A stretch of DNA of 17,925 nucleotides from an uncultured Ellagibacter sp. (GTDB taxonomy: Bacteria; Actinomycetota; Coriobacteriia; Coriobacteriales; Eggerthellaceae): NCBI GenBank assembly GCA_934661105.1, contig CAKUIV010000027.1, forward strand, positions 1 through 17,925, read 5' to 3'. The notes beneath the pieces were generated by a model. The model had not been told where the DNA came from, searched no databases, and saw nothing but the letters and a program-made list of their open reading frames with translations. The position numbers and the translations under genes were made by a program. Below are positions 15,647 to 17,925 of this stretch, one piece after another. Position 1 is the first letter of the stretch; every line of letters begins with the position of its first letter.

Positions 15647-15680
15647 GACGGTTTGGCATCCCGAATAGATAGGAGCCTTC

Positions 15681-17729
15681 ATGAAGCTATCCCGAAGAAT
15701 CGCCCGGGTCTTCTTGGTGCCGGTGCTTGCGGCGTCGCTTGCGCCGATAGCCGCGACGAGCGCATTTGCCCAGGAGTCGTTTTCCCATAGCGACTTCATC
15801 GAGACGGAGCAACCCGAGCTCACACAAGAGACCAAGGATTTGATCTCGGCGTACCAGAAAGACCCATCGGAAGAGAACTACCTAGCCCTTCGCGATATGG
15901 TTATCGCGAACTACAACGCCGTGCTCGACCGCAAGGAGCAAAAGCTCGACGAGCTGCGCGAGGAGACGGCAGGCAAGCCGGGCGGCGAGGAAACGGTCGC
16001 CGAGATGGAAGACATCGTGCAGGACATGTACGCGACCTATTGGAACCGCATCAACTCCAGCATGCTGCGTTTCACCGACGAGCGTCTTCTGAAGTGGAAG
16101 ACGGCCAACGCCGCGCAGTACGACTTCATCCCCGTCATGGGGGCAGGGCAGAGCATCTACGTGAGCCGCACCCCCGTGACGAACGCCCAATACGCCGCCT
16201 ACCTCGAGGCGACCGGAGCGCAACCCCCCGCGAACTGGGGCGACGGCACGCATGAGGGCGACGCCGACCTTCCCGTCAACTATGTTTCCTACGAGGATGC
16301 GCAGGCGTACTGCGCATGGCTCACCGAGCAGGACGGCGAAAACACCTACCGTTTGCCCAACGAGAGCGAATGGGAGCTTGCGGCGGGGCACATGCCCAAA
16401 GACGCCGACTTCAACTGCGACGTTGCCGACGGGCGCGTGTCGGTCTACGAATACGACGGCATCACGCGCGGCGCGCACGGAGCGATCGACTTCTGGGGCA
16501 ACGTATGGGAATGGACCTCGACAATCCGCGACAGCGGAGGCGACGACGCAGACGCGCTACTTGGCGTGAAGGGCGGCGCCTGGAACAGCGAACGCACCGA
16601 TTGCCGCACCGAAAACCGTAAGGAAGGCCGCTACGCCTCCGTAGGCTACGCCGACGTCGGGTTCCGCGTGATCCAGGTGAAAAACGGCGACGAACCCGAC
16701 CAGAGCGTCGAGCTGGCAACGCTGTCCGCACCTCAGGTCGCCGCGACCGCAGGTCCTGACAGCATCACGCTTTCGTGGGAGCCCGTCGACGGCGCGAACC
16801 AGTACCAGCTCTTCGAGTACTTCGCCGACACGGGGCTTATCGAGATGAAGGGCACGACAGACGCCACGTCGGCCACCTTCGACGGGCTCGAGCCGGGAAG
16901 CGCGCATAGTTACATCGTGCAGCCCATTTCCTACGTTCAGATCGCCGACAACGTTTCCGCCGAATACGCGGTGTCGGCGACCTGCAACGACAAGGAGAGC
17001 GCGACTCTTCCCGGCGCAGGCGAAAGCGGGAGCGAAGCCGGCGGCTCGGGCGAAGCGGGCAATGCGGGCGAAGATGCACCCGCAGCCTCGCTTTCCCTCA
17101 TAAACGCAGGCGGGCTTGACTGCTGGCTGTACTCCCCCGAAAACGCGAGTGAAAATACGCCGCTCATCGTGTACCTGCACGGCGTCACCGGCAAGGGCGA
17201 CGACCCCAACGCCATGCTTTCGGCAGACGATTTCGCCCGCTGGCTTTCCGACGGGACGCTCGGAGACATTCCGGCCTATGTACTTATGCCGCAAGCGCCT
17301 GCGACGGCGCGCGACTGGACGACGCTCAGCAGCAACGTCATCGCAGCAACCGAGGAAGTGAAGTCAGCCTACCCGATCGACCCCGCCAACGTGAGCCTCA
17401 CCGGGTTCAGCATGGGCGGCACGGGGACGTGGAGCATCGCCGCCGCCAATCCCGGCGAGTTCGTGCGCATCGCGCCTTGCAGCGGCGGCGTCAGGGGCAA
17501 GAAAACCGCGCTTTCCTCACTTGGAGACACCCCCGTGAGGGCATTCGTCGGAACGGACGACGAAGTGGTGAACCCGCAGTCGTCCCTCGATTTGGTGGGC
17601 AAGCTGGCCGCCTTAGGATCCGACGCCGAAATCACAGCTTTCGATGGCGCAACACACACCGATGTTCCCAAGCTTGCGTATCTCGATGAGAAAATCGGCC
17701 TGATCAGCTGGCTTATCGGTCAGGAGTAG
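15681..17729 (+). CDS. secreted SUMF/FGE-like, FN3 and alpha/beta hydrolase fusion protein
   Basis: A 682-aa exported protein. Order: signal peptide (1-30, cleavage after AFA), charged helical region (31-147), compact SUMF/FGE-sulfatase-like domain (about 148-331), FN3 domain (about 348-436), Gly/Ser/Glu linker (445-469), then a hydrolase (about 470-682) like prolyl-oligopeptidase-type esterases (COG4099 style). SUMF hallmarks: TPVTNAQY, YRLPNESEWELA, DFWGNVWEW, VKGGAW, VGFRV. Hydrolase hallmarks: YLHG (498-501) and GFSMGG with Ser577; Asp626 or Asp627 and His659 complete a plausible triad. In true FGE two cysteines bind copper; here the first is Ser303 and only Cys308 remains, so formylglycine synthesis is unlikely and a ligand-binding role is more plausible. 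There is no lipobox, LPXTG or C-terminal anchor, so it is probably released. ATG follows AGGAG. Substrate unknown. Confidence 0.88.
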   Translation: MKLSRRIARVFLVPVLAASLAPIAATSAFAQESFSHSDFIETEQPELTQETKDLISAYQKDPSEENYLALRDMVIANYNAVLDRKEQKLDELREETAGKPGGEETVAEMEDIVQDMYATYWNRINSSMLRFTDERLLKWKTANAAQYDFIPVMGAGQSIYVSRTPVTNAQYAAYLEATGAQPPANWGDGTHEGDADLPVNYVSYEDAQAYCAWLTEQDGENTYRLPNESEWELAAGHMPKDADFNCDVADGRVSVYEYDGITRGAHGAIDFWGNVWEWTSTIRDSGGDDADALLGVKGGAWNSERTDCRTENRKEGRYASVGYADVGFRVIQVKNGDEPDQSVELATLSAPQVAATAGPDSITLSWEPVDGANQYQLFEYFADTGLIEMKGTTDATSATFDGLEPGSAHSYIVQPISYVQIADNVSAEYAVSATCNDKESATLPGAGESGSEAGGSGEAGNAGEDAPAASLSLINAGGLDCWLYSPENASENTPLIVYLHGVTGKGDDPNAMLSADDFARWLSDGTLGDIPAYVLMPQAPATARDWTTLSSNVIAATEEVKSAYPIDPANVSLTGFSMGGTGTWSIAAANPGEFVRIAPCSGGVRGKKTALSSLGDTPVRAFVGTDDEVVNPQSSLDLVGKLAALGSDAEITAFDGATHTDVPKLAYLDEKIGLISWLIGQE

Positions 17730-17811
17730 GGAACTATGCGCCATGCGCATTCCGGCCGATTGACCGCAAACGCACACGGCGAGATGGACCTTCCGCATGC
17801 TTTCGCGAGAT

Positions 17812-17849
17812 GCGCCCGCTTCGAGTACAATAAAACTCGAAGCGGGCGC
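17812..17849 (+). terminator. 15-bp perfect hairpin after the secreted-protein gene
   Basis: Bases 17812-17826 pair exactly with 17835-17849 around an 8-nt A-rich loop (17827-17834). It lies 82 bp past the stop of the secreted protein and 43 bp before the next ATG. No U-run follows (TTGGGG), so termination would be atypical. The loop edge holds TACAAT (17826-17831), a 5-of-6 match to a -10 box, so the palindrome could instead be an operator over a promoter for the next gene. The remainder of 17730-17892 shows nothing else I can support. Confidence 0.55.
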
Positions 17850-17892
17850 TTGGGGAAGAGCGCTCCGATCCCTAACATTTTGGAGGATGCAT

Positions 17893-17925
17893 ATGTCCAA
17901 ACCGGAACCGTCCATGGATCAGTGG
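17893..17925 (+). CDS. first 11 codons of an unidentified gene (partial)
   Basis: ATG at 17893 preceded by TGGAGG (17881-17886) with a 6-base gap, an excellent ribosome site, opening a frame that reads MSKPEPSMDQW to the window edge. The N-terminus is hydrophilic with no signal peptide, so the product is probably cytoplasmic. Eleven residues are too few to name it. Confidence 0.6.
   Translation, partial: MSKPEPSMDQW

Noticed and set aside
16557..17294. 245-codon minus-strand frame opposite the secreted fusion protein
   Set aside because: No motif, and it lies inside a gene whose domains are clear on the + strand.
3860..17729. Idea that the phasin-like protein and the secreted hydrolase form a polyhydroxyalkanoate system
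   Set aside because: They are about 11 kb apart in unrelated operons, no PHA synthase is present, and the hydrolase is exported. The resemblance is at family level only.
1..17925. Search for CRISPR repeats, tRNA genes, transposases and phage genes
   Set aside because: No regularly spaced repeats, no cloverleaf with CCA-end context and no transposase or phage protein were seen by eye in either strand.

Overview
The window is GC-rich bacterial chromosome with dense coding. It carries a bacterial-type prolyl-tRNA synthetase next to ispG, an aspartate-family lysA-hom pair, an OmpR-type two-component system and a secreted multidomain protein with a Gram-positive-style signal peptide. The promoters look actinobacterial, including one apparently leaderless mRNA. 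I infer a member of Actinobacteria, most likely class Coriobacteriia (Eggerthellaceae-like). That placement rests on overall protein character and cannot be proved here. I see no tRNA, rRNA, CRISPR array or insertion sequence.

Layout, left to right. (1) The 3' end of an unrecognised + strand gene (2-175) and a 32-bp perfect palindrome (189-220). (2) A minus-strand DEAD-box RNA helicase with an Arg/Gly-rich tail and a leader of about 190 nt. (3) A minus-strand two-gene unit, phasin-like protein then AarF/UbiB kinase, with its own promoter. (4) A divergent pair: an EamA/DMT transporter (minus) and a LysR regulator (plus), sharing an intergenic region with back-to-back promoters and several dyads. 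(5) A minus-strand HAD phosphatase, preceded by a terminator hairpin that sits almost on its ribosome binding site. (6) A minus-strand ispG-proS unit whose genes overlap at ATGA, driven by a promoter that would start the mRNA at the ispG start codon. (7) A minus-strand lysA-hom unit (lysine and threonine/methionine branches of the aspartate family) ending in a strong terminator. (8) A minus-strand response regulator-histidine kinase pair, also overlapping at ATGA. (9) Divergent to it, a + strand gene for a 682-residue secreted protein. (10) A long perfect hairpin and the first 11 codons of another + strand gene.

Most genes are housekeeping. The unusual item is the 682-aa secreted protein at 15681-17729. 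In order it has a signal peptide, a helical region, a compact formylglycine-generating-enzyme-like (SUMF/FGE-sulfatase) fold, a fibronectin type III domain, a Gly/Ala/Glu-rich linker and a serine esterase/peptidase-like alpha/beta hydrolase with an apparent Ser-Asp-His triad. The SUMF-like domain lacks one of the two copper-binding cysteines of true FGE, so it probably binds rather than oxidises a substrate. The divergent two-component system is the natural candidate regulator. This sensor-kinase plus secreted SUMF-FN3-hydrolase module is the best candidate for an undescribed system in the window.
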